Notes under the pieces: generated by a model
Databases searched by the model: none
The model's input: only the letters and a program-made list of their open reading frames with translations
What the model was told of the DNA's origin: nothing
Program-made: the position numbers and the translations under genes
Origin: Mycobacterium sp. 050128
GTDB lineage: Bacteria; Actinomycetota; Actinomycetes; Mycobacteriales; Mycobacteriaceae
Reading direction: 5' to 3'
Assembly (NCBI RefSeq): GCF_036409155.1
Contig: NZ_JAZGLW010000005.1
Coordinates: 186,001 to 250,000 of the forward strand
DNA length: 64,000 nt
Part shown: positions 54,397 through 63,306 of the stretch, one piece after another
Layout: each line of letters begins with the position of its first letter
Position numbering within the stretch: position 1 is the first letter of the stretch

Positions 54397-55218
54397 ATGG
54401 GTGAACTCGATAACTCGGTCGCCGTCATCACGGGCGCGGCACGCGGCCAGGGACGCAGCCACGCCGTGGCGCTCGCCGAACAGGGCGCCGACATCATCGC
54501 CGTGGACATCTGCGCCGATATCGACGCGATTCCCTATCCGTTGGGGACCAAAGCGGATCTCGAAGAGACCGCGCGGCTGGTCGAAGCCGCGGGCCGCAAG
54601 GCGGCGCCCGTCGTCGCCGACGTCCGCGACCTGCCGCAGTTGGCGGCCGGGGTGCAGACCGCGATCGACGAACTCGGCGAGGTGGACATCGTCATCGCCA
54701 ACGCCGGGGTGGTGGCGATCGGTGACACCGAGATCCGTAACGAGCCGGTGTTCAACTCGATCGTCGACACCAACCTCAAGGGGGTCTGGCACACGCTGTT
54801 GGCGACGGTGCCGTCGATCATTCGCGGGGGCAAGGGCGGATCGATCGTGATGGTCAGCTCGTCGCAGGGCCTGACCGGCCGGGGCGGCGACGGCACCGCG
54901 GCGATGTTCGCCTACGCCGCGTCCAAGCACGGCGTGGTGGGGCTGATGCGTTCGGCCGCCAATGCCTATGCGCCGCACAAGATTCGGGTCAATTCGATCC
55001 ATCCGGCCGGGGTCATGACGCCGATGATCCTCAACGACTTCGTGGTGAACCGGATGCTGGAGAATCCGAACCCGGCCGTCGCGCAGATGCTGCTGCCCGA
55101 CGTGCCGCTGGTCGAGCCGCAAGACGTGACCGAGGCCGTGCTGTGGCTGGTCGGTCCCCGCGCGCGTTACATAACCGGCGTATCGATACCCGTCGACGCC
55201 GGACACATCGTGATGTAG
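54397..55218 (+). CDS. Mycofactocin-coupled-type short-chain dehydrogenase
   Basis: This 273-residue SDR has the motif VAVITGAARGQGRSHAVALAEQGADIIAVDIC and an insertion after the second beta strand (DIDAIPYPLGTKADLEETARLV). That insertion is the hallmark of mycofactocin-dependent SDRs, which hold their nicotinamide cofactor tightly and pass electrons to mycofactocin. The catalytic serine lies in VMVSSSQG and the Tyr/Lys pair in YAASKHG. The ATG at 54397 is preferred over TTG at 54388. No mft genes are in the window. The substrate is likely an alcohol, but is unknown. Confidence 0.88.
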   Translation: MGELDNSVAVITGAARGQGRSHAVALAEQGADIIAVDICADIDAIPYPLGTKADLEETARLVEAAGRKAAPVVADVRDLPQLAAGVQTAIDELGEVDIVIANAGVVAIGDTEIRNEPVFNSIVDTNLKGVWHTLLATVPSIIRGGKGGSIVMVSSSQGLTGRGGDGTAAMFAYAASKHGVVGLMRSAANAYAPHKIRVNSIHPAGVMTPMILNDFVVNRMLENPNPAVAQMLLPDVPLVEPQDVTEAVLWLVGPRARYITGVSIPVDAGHIVM

Positions 55219-55224
55219 CTGCGG

Positions 55225-55419
55225 CTAGCCGCGTACGACCTTGCCGGCCTTGATGCAGGACGCGCACACGCTGAGGCGTTGCTTGTTGCCGCCGGGACGG
55301 GCCACGACGTGCACCGTCTGGACGTTCGGGTCCCAGCGCCGGCTGGTGCGCCGGTGGGAGTGCGACACCGACTTACCGAAGCCGGGGCCTTTCCCGCAGA
55401 TATCGCACACAGCGGCCAT
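55225..55419 (-). CDS. rpmB: Ribosomal protein bL28 (zinc-binding form)
   Basis: This 64-residue bL28 starts MAAVCDICGKGPGFGKSVSHS and ends with CASCIKAGKV. Two CxxC pairs (CDIC and CASC) form a zinc ribbon, so it is the Zn-containing version used when zinc is sufficient. HRRTSRRWDPNVQ is the typical rRNA-binding segment. It is divergent from the FakA-like gene, with the promoter region in 55420-55630. Confidence 0.93.
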   Translation of the reverse strand: MAAVCDICGKGPGFGKSVSHSHRRTSRRWDPNVQTVHVVARPGGNKQRLSVCASCIKAGKVVRG

Positions 55420-55630
55420 CGTTCAAGCTCCTCAAATGTTCGGGGATCCGGCACCCATAGCGCGCCGCGACAGCCCAGGATACCGACTCTGGTGGGCAAC
55501 CACCAAAACGATCCACAACGACGGTCGGCTTACCTCTGAGCGCGTCGCCGCGGCTGGCTAGGCTCAATAGGCCGGTCAGCCCATACCGGCAAGACGTGGC
55601 TCCCGGGCGGTCGCGAGGAGGTGGGTCACA

Positions 55631-57304
55631 GTGGGCAGTTCGGATCGGCTGCTCGACGCGCCGGCGCTGCGGGACTGGGCGCACACCGCCGTCAGCGACC
55701 TGATCACTCACATCGACGAGATCAATCGTCTCAACGTCTTCCCGGTCGCCGACTCCGACACCGGCGCAAACATGCTGTTCACGATGCGTTCCGCGTTGGC
55801 CGAGGCCAGCGCCGGGATCAGCGCCGACGGCAGCCCCGGATGCGTCGCCCGGGTCGCATCCGCCCTGTCCGCGGGTGCGCTCAATGGCGCGCGCGGCAAC
55901 TCCGGGGTGATCCTGTCGCAGATCCTGCGCGGTATCGCCGACGTCACCGCCACCGCGGCCGCGGACTCCGGCGGTGAACTGCCGCACATGGACGCGGCGC
56001 TGCTCGGGGCGGCGCTGCAGCGCGGGGTCGAGCTGGTGATCACCTCGATGGGTGGCCAGGAAGTCCCGGAAACCATCGTCTCGGTGCTGCGGGCGGCCGC
56101 CGACGCCGTCGAGAAGTGCGCGGATGACGGGCTGGCCTCGGCGATCACCGCGGCCGGCGACGCCGCCGTCGTCGCGCTGGAAAAGACCCCTGAGCAGCTG
56201 GATGTGCTGGCCGACGCCGGTGCCGTGGACGCCGGTGGGCGGGGACTGCTGGTGTTGCTGGATGCGCTGCGCTCGACGGTCGGCGGCCAGCCGCCCGCCC
56301 GCACGGTCTACGAGCTGGCACCGCGCGAGCGGCAGGTGGCCAGCGCCCCCGAACGGCCGGCACCGCAGTTCGAGGTGATGTATCGGCTGGACGGCAGCAG
56401 TCCGCCGGCGGCCAACGCGCTGCGGGACCGGCTGATGAAATTGGGGGATTCCGTGGCCATCGCCGCCGCGCCGTTCACCAACCAGGCCAGCTACTCGGTG
56501 CACGTGCACACCGACGACGCCGGCGCCGCCGTGGAAGCCGGAATGGTGGCCGGACGGCTGAGCCGGATCATGATTTCGTCGCTGAGCTCCGGGGCCGTCG
56601 GGCTGCCCGTCGGCAGCTGGACCAAGGAACGAGCCGTGTTGGCGGTCGTCGACGGTGACGGCGCCGCCGAGCTATTCGCCGGCGACGGTGCCCACGTGCT
56701 GCGGCCCGCTGCGGACGCGGGCGACCCGGCCACCGGTATCAGCGCTCACCAGCTGATGCGGGCCGTGGTCGACACCGGCGCCGCGCAGGTGATGGTGCTG
56801 CCCAACGGCTACGTTGCCGCCGAGGAGCTGGTCGCCGGCTGCACCGCGGCCATCGGCTGGGGCATCGACGTGGTGCCGATACCGACGGGGTCGATGGTGC
56901 AGGGGCTGGCCGCGCTGGCCGTGCACGAAACGGATCGGCAGGCGGTCGACGACGGCTACACGATGGCGCGGGCCGCCGGCGGCGCCCGGTACGGGTCGGT
57001 GCGTATCGCCACCGAGAGCGCGCTGACCTGGGCGGGCCGCTGTCAGCCCGGCGACGGCCTGGGCATCGCGGGCGACGAGGTGTTGATCGTTGCCGCCGAT
57101 GCGCCGGGGGCGGCGATCGGCCTGCTCGATCTGCTGTTGGCATCCGGTGGCGACCTGGTGACCGTGTTGGTCGGTGCCGGCATCGACGACGATTCGGTGA
57201 CGTTCGTCCTGCAAGAGCACGTCCACGACCACCATCCGGGCACCGAGCTGGTGACCTACCGCACCGGCCATCGCGGCGACGCCCTGCTGATCGGCGTCGA
57301 GTAG
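55631..57304 (+). CDS. DhaL-domain fatty-acid-kinase-like protein (FakA family), intact
   Basis: This 557-residue protein has an N-terminal DhaL kinase domain (about 1-200: EINRLNVFPVADSDTGANML with Mg-binding aspartates, then LSAGALNGARGNSGVILSQILRG). A middle domain and a C-terminal FakA-type region follow. In Firmicutes FakA phosphorylates fatty acids bound to FakB. No FakB/DegV-type gene is in this window. I recall the M. tuberculosis counterpart as two separate frames (Rv2975c/Rv2974c); here the gene is a single uninterrupted frame. GTG at 55631 has GAGGAGGTG upstream. recG follows 2 bases later. Confidence 0.88.
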   Translation: MGSSDRLLDAPALRDWAHTAVSDLITHIDEINRLNVFPVADSDTGANMLFTMRSALAEASAGISADGSPGCVARVASALSAGALNGARGNSGVILSQILRGIADVTATAAADSGGELPHMDAALLGAALQRGVELVITSMGGQEVPETIVSVLRAAADAVEKCADDGLASAITAAGDAAVVALEKTPEQLDVLADAGAVDAGGRGLLVLLDALRSTVGGQPPARTVYELAPRERQVASAPERPAPQFEVMYRLDGSSPPAANALRDRLMKLGDSVAIAAAPFTNQASYSVHVHTDDAGAAVEAGMVAGRLSRIMISSLSSGAVGLPVGSWTKERAVLAVVDGDGAAELFAGDGAHVLRPAADAGDPATGISAHQLMRAVVDTGAAQVMVLPNGYVAAEELVAGCTAAIGWGIDVVPIPTGSMVQGLAALAVHETDRQAVDDGYTMARAAGGARYGSVRIATESALTWAGRCQPGDGLGIAGDEVLIVAADAPGAAIGLLDLLLASGGDLVTVLVGAGIDDDSVTFVLQEHVHDHHPGTELVTYRTGHRGDALLIGVE

Positions 57305-57306
57305 TC

Positions 57307-59538
57307 GTGGCGTCGCGCAGCGATCGGCTGGACTACGTGCTGGGCGCCAAGGCGGCGAATTCCCTGGACGAGGTGTTCGGCATCCGGACGGTCGACGACC
57401 TGCTGCGCCACTACCCGCGCAGCTATACCGAGACGGCCGCGAGATGGGATGCCTCCGAGGAGCGGCCGGAAGTCGGCCAGCACATCACGCTCGTCGACAC
57501 GATCACCGATACCCACTCGTTCCCGATGAAGAAGAACCCGCGGCGCAAATGCCTGCGCATCACCGTGGGCTCGGGTCGCAGCAAGGTGACGGCGACGTTC
57601 TTCAATGCCGACTACCTCAGCAAGGACCTCACCGAGGGCACCCGGGTGATGCTCTCCGGGGAAGTCGGCTACTTCAGAAACGTCATGCAGCTGACGCACC
57701 CGGACTTTCTCATCGTGGATTCGCCGAGCGGACGCAACCGCGGCAGTAAATCGCTGAAGACCATCGCCGACACCTCCGCGGCGTTGAGCGGCGAGGAACT
57801 GACGTCGGCATTCGACCGCCGCTTCTTCCCGATCTACCCGGCCAGCACCAAGCTGCAGAGCTGGGACATCTACGCCTGCGTGCGCCAGGTGCTCGAGGTT
57901 CTCGATCCGGTGACCGATCCGCTGCCCGCGGAGCTGCTCGCCGAACACGACCTGATGTCTGAAGACGCCGCGCTGCGGGCGATTCACCTCGCCGAGGACG
58001 AGGCGGAGCGCCGCCGTGCGCGCGAACGATTGACGTTCGACGAAGCCGTCGGCCTGCAATGGGCGCTGGTTGCACGCCGGCACGGCGAACTGTCGCAATC
58101 GGGACCGCCGGCGCCGCGACGGTCAGACGGTTTGGCCGCGGAACTGTTGGGCCGCTTGCCCTTCGAGCTGACGGCCGGACAGCGCGAAACGCTCGACGTG
58201 CTGTCCGATGGACTCGCGGCAAATCGCCCGATGAACCGGCTGCTGCAGGGGGAGGTCGGCTCCGGCAAGACGATCATCGCGGTGCTGGCGATGCTGCAGA
58301 TGGTCGATGCCGGCTACCAGTGCGCACTGCTGGCTCCCACGGAAGTTCTTGCCGCACAACATCTGCGGTCGATCAACGACGTGCTAGGGCCGCTGGCGAT
58401 GGCCGGCCAGCTGGGCGGGGCCGATAGTGAAGGCGGCGTTGCGACCCGGGCCGCGCTGCTGACCGGATCGATGTCGACCGCGCAGAAGAACCAAGTGCGC
58501 CGCGAGATCGCCGGCGGTGAGGTCGGCATCGTCATCGGCACACATGCCCTGCTGCAGGACGTGGTGGCATTCGCCAACCTGGGCATGGTCGTCGTCGACG
58601 AGCAACACCGATTCGGCGTCGAACAACGAGATCAGTTGCGCGCCAAGGCGCCTGCGGGCATCACGCCGCACTTACTGGTGATGACGGCGACGCCGATACC
58701 GCGTACCGTCGCGCTGACCGTCTACGGCGACCTGGAAACCTCGACGTTGCGCGAGCTGCCGCGCGGCCGCCAGCCCATCACCAGCAACGTCATTTTCGTC
58801 CAGGACAAGCCCGCCTGGCTGGACCGCGCCTGGGAACGTATCCGCGAGGAGGTGGCGGCCGGCCGGCAGGCCTACGTGGTGGCGCCGCGCATCGACGAGA
58901 CCGACGAGTCGGGGAAGGAGCCGCAAGACGCGCGCGCGACGGAGACGGCCGAGGGGCTTTATGCCCGCCTGCGTTCCGGCGAGTTGGCGAATCTGCGGCT
59001 GGGGCTGATGCACGGACGCTTGGCCGCCGACGACAAGGACGCGGCCATGGCCGCGTTCCGCAATGGTGAGACCGATGTGCTGGTGTGCACCACCGTCATC
59101 GAGGTCGGCGTCGACGTCCCCAATGCCACGGTGATGCTGGTGATGGACGCCGACCGATTCGGGATCAGTCAGCTGCATCAGCTGCGTGGCCGCATCGGCC
59201 GCGGCCGGCATCCGAGCCTGTGTCTGCTCGCCACCTGGAGCTCGCCGAGCTCTCCGGCCGGCCGCCGGCTGACTGCGGTCGCCGGGACGCTCGACGGTTT
59301 CGCCCTGTCCGAGCTGGATCTCAAGGAGCGCCGGGAAGGAGATGTGCTCGGCCGCAACCAGTCCGGCCGGGCGATCAATTTGCGGTTGCTGTCGCTGGCC
59401 GATCACCTGGCCTACATTGAAGCGGCGCGCGAATTCTGCACCCGAGCGTATGAGGCCGACGGTGAGAACACCGAGCTGGCTTCGCTGGCAACACAATTCA
59501 CCGACACGGACCGCATCGAATACCTGGACAAGTCGTGA
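57307..59538 (+). CDS. recG: ATP-dependent DNA helicase RecG
   Basis: RecG (743 residues) remodels stalled replication forks. The N-terminal wedge/OB domain (about 1-165) is followed by helicase lobe 1 with Walker A GEVGSGKTIIAVLAM (about 314-328), DEQHRFG (about 431-437, DExH box) and VMTATPIPRT. Lobe 2 has LMHGRLAADDKDAAMAAF, VLVCTTVIEVGVDVPNATVM and QLHQLRGRIGRG. The GTG start is 2 bases after the FakA-like stop. The TGA is followed directly by an interspersed repeat leading into the HNH nuclease gene. Confidence 0.96.
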   Translation: MASRSDRLDYVLGAKAANSLDEVFGIRTVDDLLRHYPRSYTETAARWDASEERPEVGQHITLVDTITDTHSFPMKKNPRRKCLRITVGSGRSKVTATFFNADYLSKDLTEGTRVMLSGEVGYFRNVMQLTHPDFLIVDSPSGRNRGSKSLKTIADTSAALSGEELTSAFDRRFFPIYPASTKLQSWDIYACVRQVLEVLDPVTDPLPAELLAEHDLMSEDAALRAIHLAEDEAERRRARERLTFDEAVGLQWALVARRHGELSQSGPPAPRRSDGLAAELLGRLPFELTAGQRETLDVLSDGLAANRPMNRLLQGEVGSGKTIIAVLAMLQMVDAGYQCALLAPTEVLAAQHLRSINDVLGPLAMAGQLGGADSEGGVATRAALLTGSMSTAQKNQVRREIAGGEVGIVIGTHALLQDVVAFANLGMVVVDEQHRFGVEQRDQLRAKAPAGITPHLLVMTATPIPRTVALTVYGDLETSTLRELPRGRQPITSNVIFVQDKPAWLDRAWERIREEVAAGRQAYVVAPRIDETDESGKEPQDARATETAEGLYARLRSGELANLRLGLMHGRLAADDKDAAMAAFRNGETDVLVCTTVIEVGVDVPNATVMLVMDADRFGISQLHQLRGRIGRGRHPSLCLLATWSSPSSPAGRRLTAVAGTLDGFALSELDLKERREGDVLGRNQSGRAINLRLLSLADHLAYIEAAREFCTRAYEADGENTELASLATQFTDTDRIEYLDKS

Positions 59539-59590
59539 CGCGCCAGCGACGATGCTCAAGCGGAGCGATGAGGAGAAGTGGCGCAGATTA
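59539..59590 (+). repeat. MIRU-like short element between recG and the HNH nuclease gene
   Basis: Just after the recG TGA the sequence CGCGCCAGCGACGATGC leads to GGAGCGATGAGGAGAAGTGG. It closely resembles the ilvB-ilvN element (GACGATGC, then GTAGCGATGAGAAGGAGCGG). Here the 3' end of the element contains the GAGGAG ribosome-binding site and the GTG start of the next gene. Confidence 0.6.
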
Positions 59591-60300
59591 ATCGCAAAGT
59601 GCTGCTGTGGTTATCGGTAGCCGCGCTGCTCGCGGTGCTGGTCGCCTACCAGACGCTGGGCTCGACGTCGGCCAGGCACGCGGAGATCGCCGCGCGCGCC
59701 GATGTGCCCACCGTGGCGCCGGGCACCGATGTGCTGGCCGGCATTGCCGTGGCACCCCTTCGGGTTCACCACTACGACTACCGCAGGTCGGCCTTCGGCG
59801 ATTCGTGGGACGACGACAACGACGCCCCGGGCGGGCACAACGGATGTGACACCCGCGACGACATCCTCGACCGCGATCTCGTCGACAAGACCTATGTGGC
59901 GATCAAGCGGTGCCCCAACGCCGTCGCCACCGGCACCTTGCACGACCCGTATACCAACACCACCATCGGATTCCAGCGCGGCGCGAAGGTCGGCGAATCG
60001 GTGCAGATCGACCACATCGTCCCGCTCGCCTACGCCTGGGACATGGGAGCTTTCGGCTGGCCGGATCCCGAGCGGTTGCGCTTCGCCAACGATCCGGCCA
60101 ACCTGCTGGCCGTGCAGGGCCAGGCCAATCAGGACAAGGGTGATCTGCCGCCGGCCTCATGGATGCCGCCCAATCGCGCGTTCGCCTGCCAGTACGCGAT
60201 GCAGTTCGTCGCGGTGCTGCGGGGCTACCAGTTGCCGGTGGATCAGGCGTCGGCGAACGTGCTGCGGCAGGCCGCGGCCACCTGCCCGACGGGACCGTGA
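59578..60300 (+). CDS. Membrane-anchored HNH nuclease-like protein (Rv2972c-type)
   Basis: This 240-residue protein has an N-terminal hydrophobic segment (about 8-24, VLLWLSVAALLAVLVAY) acting as signal or anchor, so the rest is extracytoplasmic. The HNH-type core has VQIDHIVPLAYAWDMGA, followed by NDPANLLAVQGQANQDKGD and PP-W. The His and Asn residues match HNH/GmrSD C-terminal nucleases. Cysteines in NGCDTRDD, KRCPN, FACQY and ATCP may pair. GTG at 59578 falls inside the interspersed repeat, which supplies its ribosome-binding site. Its substrate is unknown. Confidence 0.85.
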   Translation: MAQINRKVLLWLSVAALLAVLVAYQTLGSTSARHAEIAARADVPTVAPGTDVLAGIAVAPLRVHHYDYRRSAFGDSWDDDNDAPGGHNGCDTRDDILDRDLVDKTYVAIKRCPNAVATGTLHDPYTNTTIGFQRGAKVGESVQIDHIVPLAYAWDMGAFGWPDPERLRFANDPANLLAVQGQANQDKGDLPPASWMPPNRAFACQYAMQFVAVLRGYQLPVDQASANVLRQAAATCPTGP

Positions 60301-60402
60301 GAGCGCGAGTGTGCATCGCGCGACGCGACACGCCGCCGCCGCGTCGTCAGATGCACAGTCAGGATGCCCGGCGCCTGCGCCCGGTCCGGTCGTAGCGGCG
60401 CG

Positions 60403-61254
60403 TTACGCGCCTTCGTAGGTCTCTGGGTCCGGGCGCAACCGGGTCCCGTCATTGAGCGTGTTGATTGCGTCCATGTGCTCGGCGGCCAATTCGAAGTCGA
60501 ACACGTCGAGGTCGGTTGCGATGTGCTCGGGGTTTGCCGAGCGGAAGACCACCGCGTTGCCCAATTGCACGTTCCACCGCAGCATCACCTGCGAGGGCGT
60601 CTTGCCGTATTCGCTCGCTACGGAGTTCACGGTCGGGTTGTCGTTCAGCTTGCCCAGGGCCAACGGTGTGTAGGACTGCGTCACGACATTGTGCTGCGCA
60701 TTGGTCTTGCGCATGTCGTCCTGGTTGAGCAGCGGGTGCAGCTCGATCTGGTTCACCGCCGGCGTCGTGAAGACGAGGTCGATGACCATCTCCAGGTATT
60801 CCTCGGTGAAGTTGGCGACACCGATGGAGCGAGTGTGGCCGGTGGAGCGGAGCTGCAGCAGGCCGCCGAACGAGTCCACGTACTTGCCGAGCGCGGCAGC
60901 CGGCCAATGGATCAGATACAGGTCGAGGTAATCGAGGCCCAGTCGTTCCAGGCTGACTTCGCAGGCATCCTGCGCGCCCTTGAGACCCTGGTCGGCGGTG
61001 GCCAGTTTGGTGGTGACGAACAACTCCGCGCGCGGAATCCCGGAGGCGGCAATGGCGCGACCGACGGCGGCTTCGTTGCCGTAAGCCGCGGCGGTGTCGA
61101 TCAGCCGGCAGCCGAGCTCCAGCGCCGCCGAGACCGCACGTTCGGTCTCGTCCTCCGACAAGTCCGCGACGCCGAGGCCAAGCACCGGCATCGTGTTTTC
61201 GTCATTGAGAGTGATCGAGGGTACGGCGAGGCCCGCAGCGCCAGTCAACGTCAT
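60403..61254 (-). CDS. Aldo-keto reductase (Rv2971-type)
   Basis: This 283-residue AKR5-like NADPH reductase has the tetrad Asp/Tyr in [12 protein letters not shown], Lys in FVTTKLAT and His in [10 protein letters not shown]. Cofactor contacts are [19 protein letters not shown] and [21 protein letters not shown]. It is the closer match to M. tuberculosis Rv2971, a methylglyoxal-reducing enzyme. The ATG at 61254 directly follows the stop of the second reductase gene with no spacer, so the two are probably co-translated. Confidence 0.92.
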   Translation of the reverse strand: MTLTGAAGLAVPSITLNDENTMPVLGLGVADLSEDETERAVSAALELGCRLIDTAAAYGNEAAVGRAIAASGIPRAELFVTTKLATADQGLKGAQDACEVSLERLGLDYLDLYLIHWPAAALGKYVDSFGGLLQLRSTGHTRSIGVANFTEEYLEMVIDLVFTTPAVNQIELHPLLNQDDMRKTNAQHNVVTQSYTPLALGKLNDNPTVNSVASEYGKTPSQVMLRWNVQLGNAVVFRSANPEHIATDLDVFDFELAAEHMDAINTLNDGTRLRPDPETYEGA

Positions 61255-62100
61255 TCACCTACCTGTGAAACTGAAGGTTCGTGGATCAGGACCAAGCCGA
61301 GTTCCATCGTCGAGCGAGGAGATCGTCGCCATTTCATCGGCGCTGAGATTGAAATCGAACACGTCGAAGTTACTCGCAATCCGTGCAGGGTTTACTGACT
61401 TGGGGATCACGATATTACCGAGCTGGATATGCCATCGGATCAACACCTGGGCGGGTGTCCGCCCACATCCTTCGGCAACGGCGGTGACGGTCGGATCTGT
61501 CAGCAGCGCTCCTTGTCCCAGCGGTGCCCATGCCTCGGTCGCGATTCCGCGCTGGGCGTGCACCTTTCGTAATTCCGTCTGGGGATAACGAGGATGCAGT
61601 TCGATCTGATTGACGGCAGGAACGATGCCGGTGGCATCGATCAGAACCATCAGATGCTCGGGTTCGAAATTGCTGACTCCGATGGAGCGGATCCGGCCCT
61701 GGTCGCGCAGGTGCGCGAAGGCCTTGAAGGTTTCGACATACTTTCCCAGCGCCGGCATCGGCCAGTGGATGAGGTAGAGGTCGAGATAGTCGAGGCCGAG
61801 CCGGTCCATGCTGGCGTCGAAGGCCGTCAACGTGCTGTCGTAACCTTGCTCGGAGTTCCACAACTTGGTCACCACGTAGAGTTGATCGCGCGGCACGTCG
61901 GAATCGGCGATCGCGCGCCCGGTTTCCCGTTCATTGCGGTACGCGGCAGCGGTGTCGATATGCCGGTAACCGGCTTGCAGCGCTGCACGTACCGCCTGCT
62001 CGGTCTCTGCCGGAGGGACCTGGAAGACTCCGAACCCGACGGCGGGGATCGCACGACCGTCATTGAGCGTGACTAGGTTTTTCTCAAGGGGGCCGGACAT
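61255..62100 (-). CDS. Second aldo-keto reductase, tandem paralogue
   Basis: This 281-residue aldo-keto reductase is a clear paralogue of the next gene on the strand. The tetrad is complete: Asp/Tyr in RHIDTAAAYRNE, Lys in YVVTKLWNSEQG and His in LYLIHWPMPAL. GVSNFEPEHL, NQIELHPRYPQ and IPKSVNPARIASNFDVFDF form the cofactor site. I recall one reductase at this place in M. tuberculosis, so this is an added copy. The ATG at 62100 shares bases with the lipN ATG on the other strand (CATG). It has no clear ribosome-binding site, so a later start is possible. Confidence 0.9.
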   Translation of the reverse strand: MSGPLEKNLVTLNDGRAIPAVGFGVFQVPPAETEQAVRAALQAGYRHIDTAAAYRNERETGRAIADSDVPRDQLYVVTKLWNSEQGYDSTLTAFDASMDRLGLDYLDLYLIHWPMPALGKYVETFKAFAHLRDQGRIRSIGVSNFEPEHLMVLIDATGIVPAVNQIELHPRYPQTELRKVHAQRGIATEAWAPLGQGALLTDPTVTAVAEGCGRTPAQVLIRWHIQLGNIVIPKSVNPARIASNFDVFDFNLSADEMATISSLDDGTRLGPDPRTFSFTGR

Positions 62101-63217
62101 GACACAGAGTCTGCCAGGCGCGCCGGACCTGCATCCCGGAGCCAGACGCGGATCGACGCGCTGGGCCGATCGCGTGCAGGACATCGTCACCAATGTCGGC
62201 GTCAAGGCCATCCCCTGGATCCCGACACCGGCCAAGCGGCTGATATTCGGCGGCCGATCGATCATCATCGACGGCAACACGCTCGATCCCACGCTGCAGC
62301 TGGCGCTGTCCGCGTCGCGCCTCTCCGGCATCGAGGGGTTGGACGTCAATGACGACCCAGTGGCGTCGCGGGCGCAGATGCGCCAGACGCTGCTGTCGCT
62401 ACCCGGTCCCCAAATTCACGTCATGGTCGACGACCTCACGATTCCTGGGCCGGCCGGCGAGATCGGGGCCCGCCACTATCGTCCGGCCGGCGCGGGGCCC
62501 GCGGACTTGCTGGTCTTCTACCACGGCGGTGGCTGGACGATCGGAGACCTGGACACCGCCGATGCGCTGTGCCGCCTGACTTGCCGCGACGCCGGGATTC
62601 AGGTGCTGTCGATCGACTACCGACTGGCCCCGGAGCATCCGGCGCCGGCCGCGATCGACGACGCTTACGCGGCGTTCAAGTGGGCCCACGACCATGCCGG
62701 AGAACTGGGCGCGAACCCGGGACGCGTCGCGGTCGGGGGAGACAGTGCGGGCGGCAACCTGGCCGCCGTCGTATGTCAGTTGGCGCGCGACGAGGATGCC
62801 CCGGCGCCGCTGCTGCAGTGGCTGATCTACCCGCGGACCGATTTCACCGCGCAGAATCGCTCGCTGAGCCTGTTCGCGCGCGGCTTCCTGCTGACCAAAC
62901 GCGATATCGACTGGTTCACCGCGGAGTATCTCAACGGCACCGGCATCGACCTGACGGATCCGCGCGTCTCGCCGGCGCATGCCCAATCATTGTCCGGGTT
63001 GGCGCCCGCGCTGATCGCCGTCGCGGGGTTCGACCCGTTGCGCGACGAAGGTCAGGCGTACGCCGCCGCGCTGCAGGGCGCCGGCACCCCCGTGGACCTG
63101 CGGTACATGGGCTCGCTGACACACGGATTCGCCAGCCTGTTTCAGCTGGGGGGCGCGAGCGCGGCCGCGACCAGCGATCTGATTTCTGCACTGCGCGCTC
63201 ACCTGAGCCGGGCCTGA
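62099..63217 (+). CDS. lipN: Hormone-sensitive-lipase-family esterase LipN
   Basis: This 372-residue alpha/beta hydrolase has the oxyanion motif YHGGGWTIGDLD, the nucleophile elbow GGDSAGGNLAA, DYRLAPEHPAPAA, and later acid and base residues in FDPLRDEG (Asp) and LTHGFASL (His). It belongs to the Lip (HSL) family that hydrolyses short-chain esters. The ATG at 62099 follows AAGGGGG at a good distance. The start overlaps that of the divergent reductase by two bases. Confidence 0.93.
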   Translation: MTQSLPGAPDLHPGARRGSTRWADRVQDIVTNVGVKAIPWIPTPAKRLIFGGRSIIIDGNTLDPTLQLALSASRLSGIEGLDVNDDPVASRAQMRQTLLSLPGPQIHVMVDDLTIPGPAGEIGARHYRPAGAGPADLLVFYHGGGWTIGDLDTADALCRLTCRDAGIQVLSIDYRLAPEHPAPAAIDDAYAAFKWAHDHAGELGANPGRVAVGGDSAGGNLAAVVCQLARDEDAPAPLLQWLIYPRTDFTAQNRSLSLFARGFLLTKRDIDWFTAEYLNGTGIDLTDPRVSPAHAQSLSGLAPALIAVAGFDPLRDEGQAYAAALQGAGTPVDLRYMGSLTHGFASLFQLGGASAAATSDLISALRAHLSRA

Positions 63218-63306
63218 TTTGCCGCGATGCGCTCGCCGGTAATCTAGTAGCGCGGCTCCGACGTAACGCCCGCACGCCGACCCAACACAGAAGGATCACC
63301 GAACCT

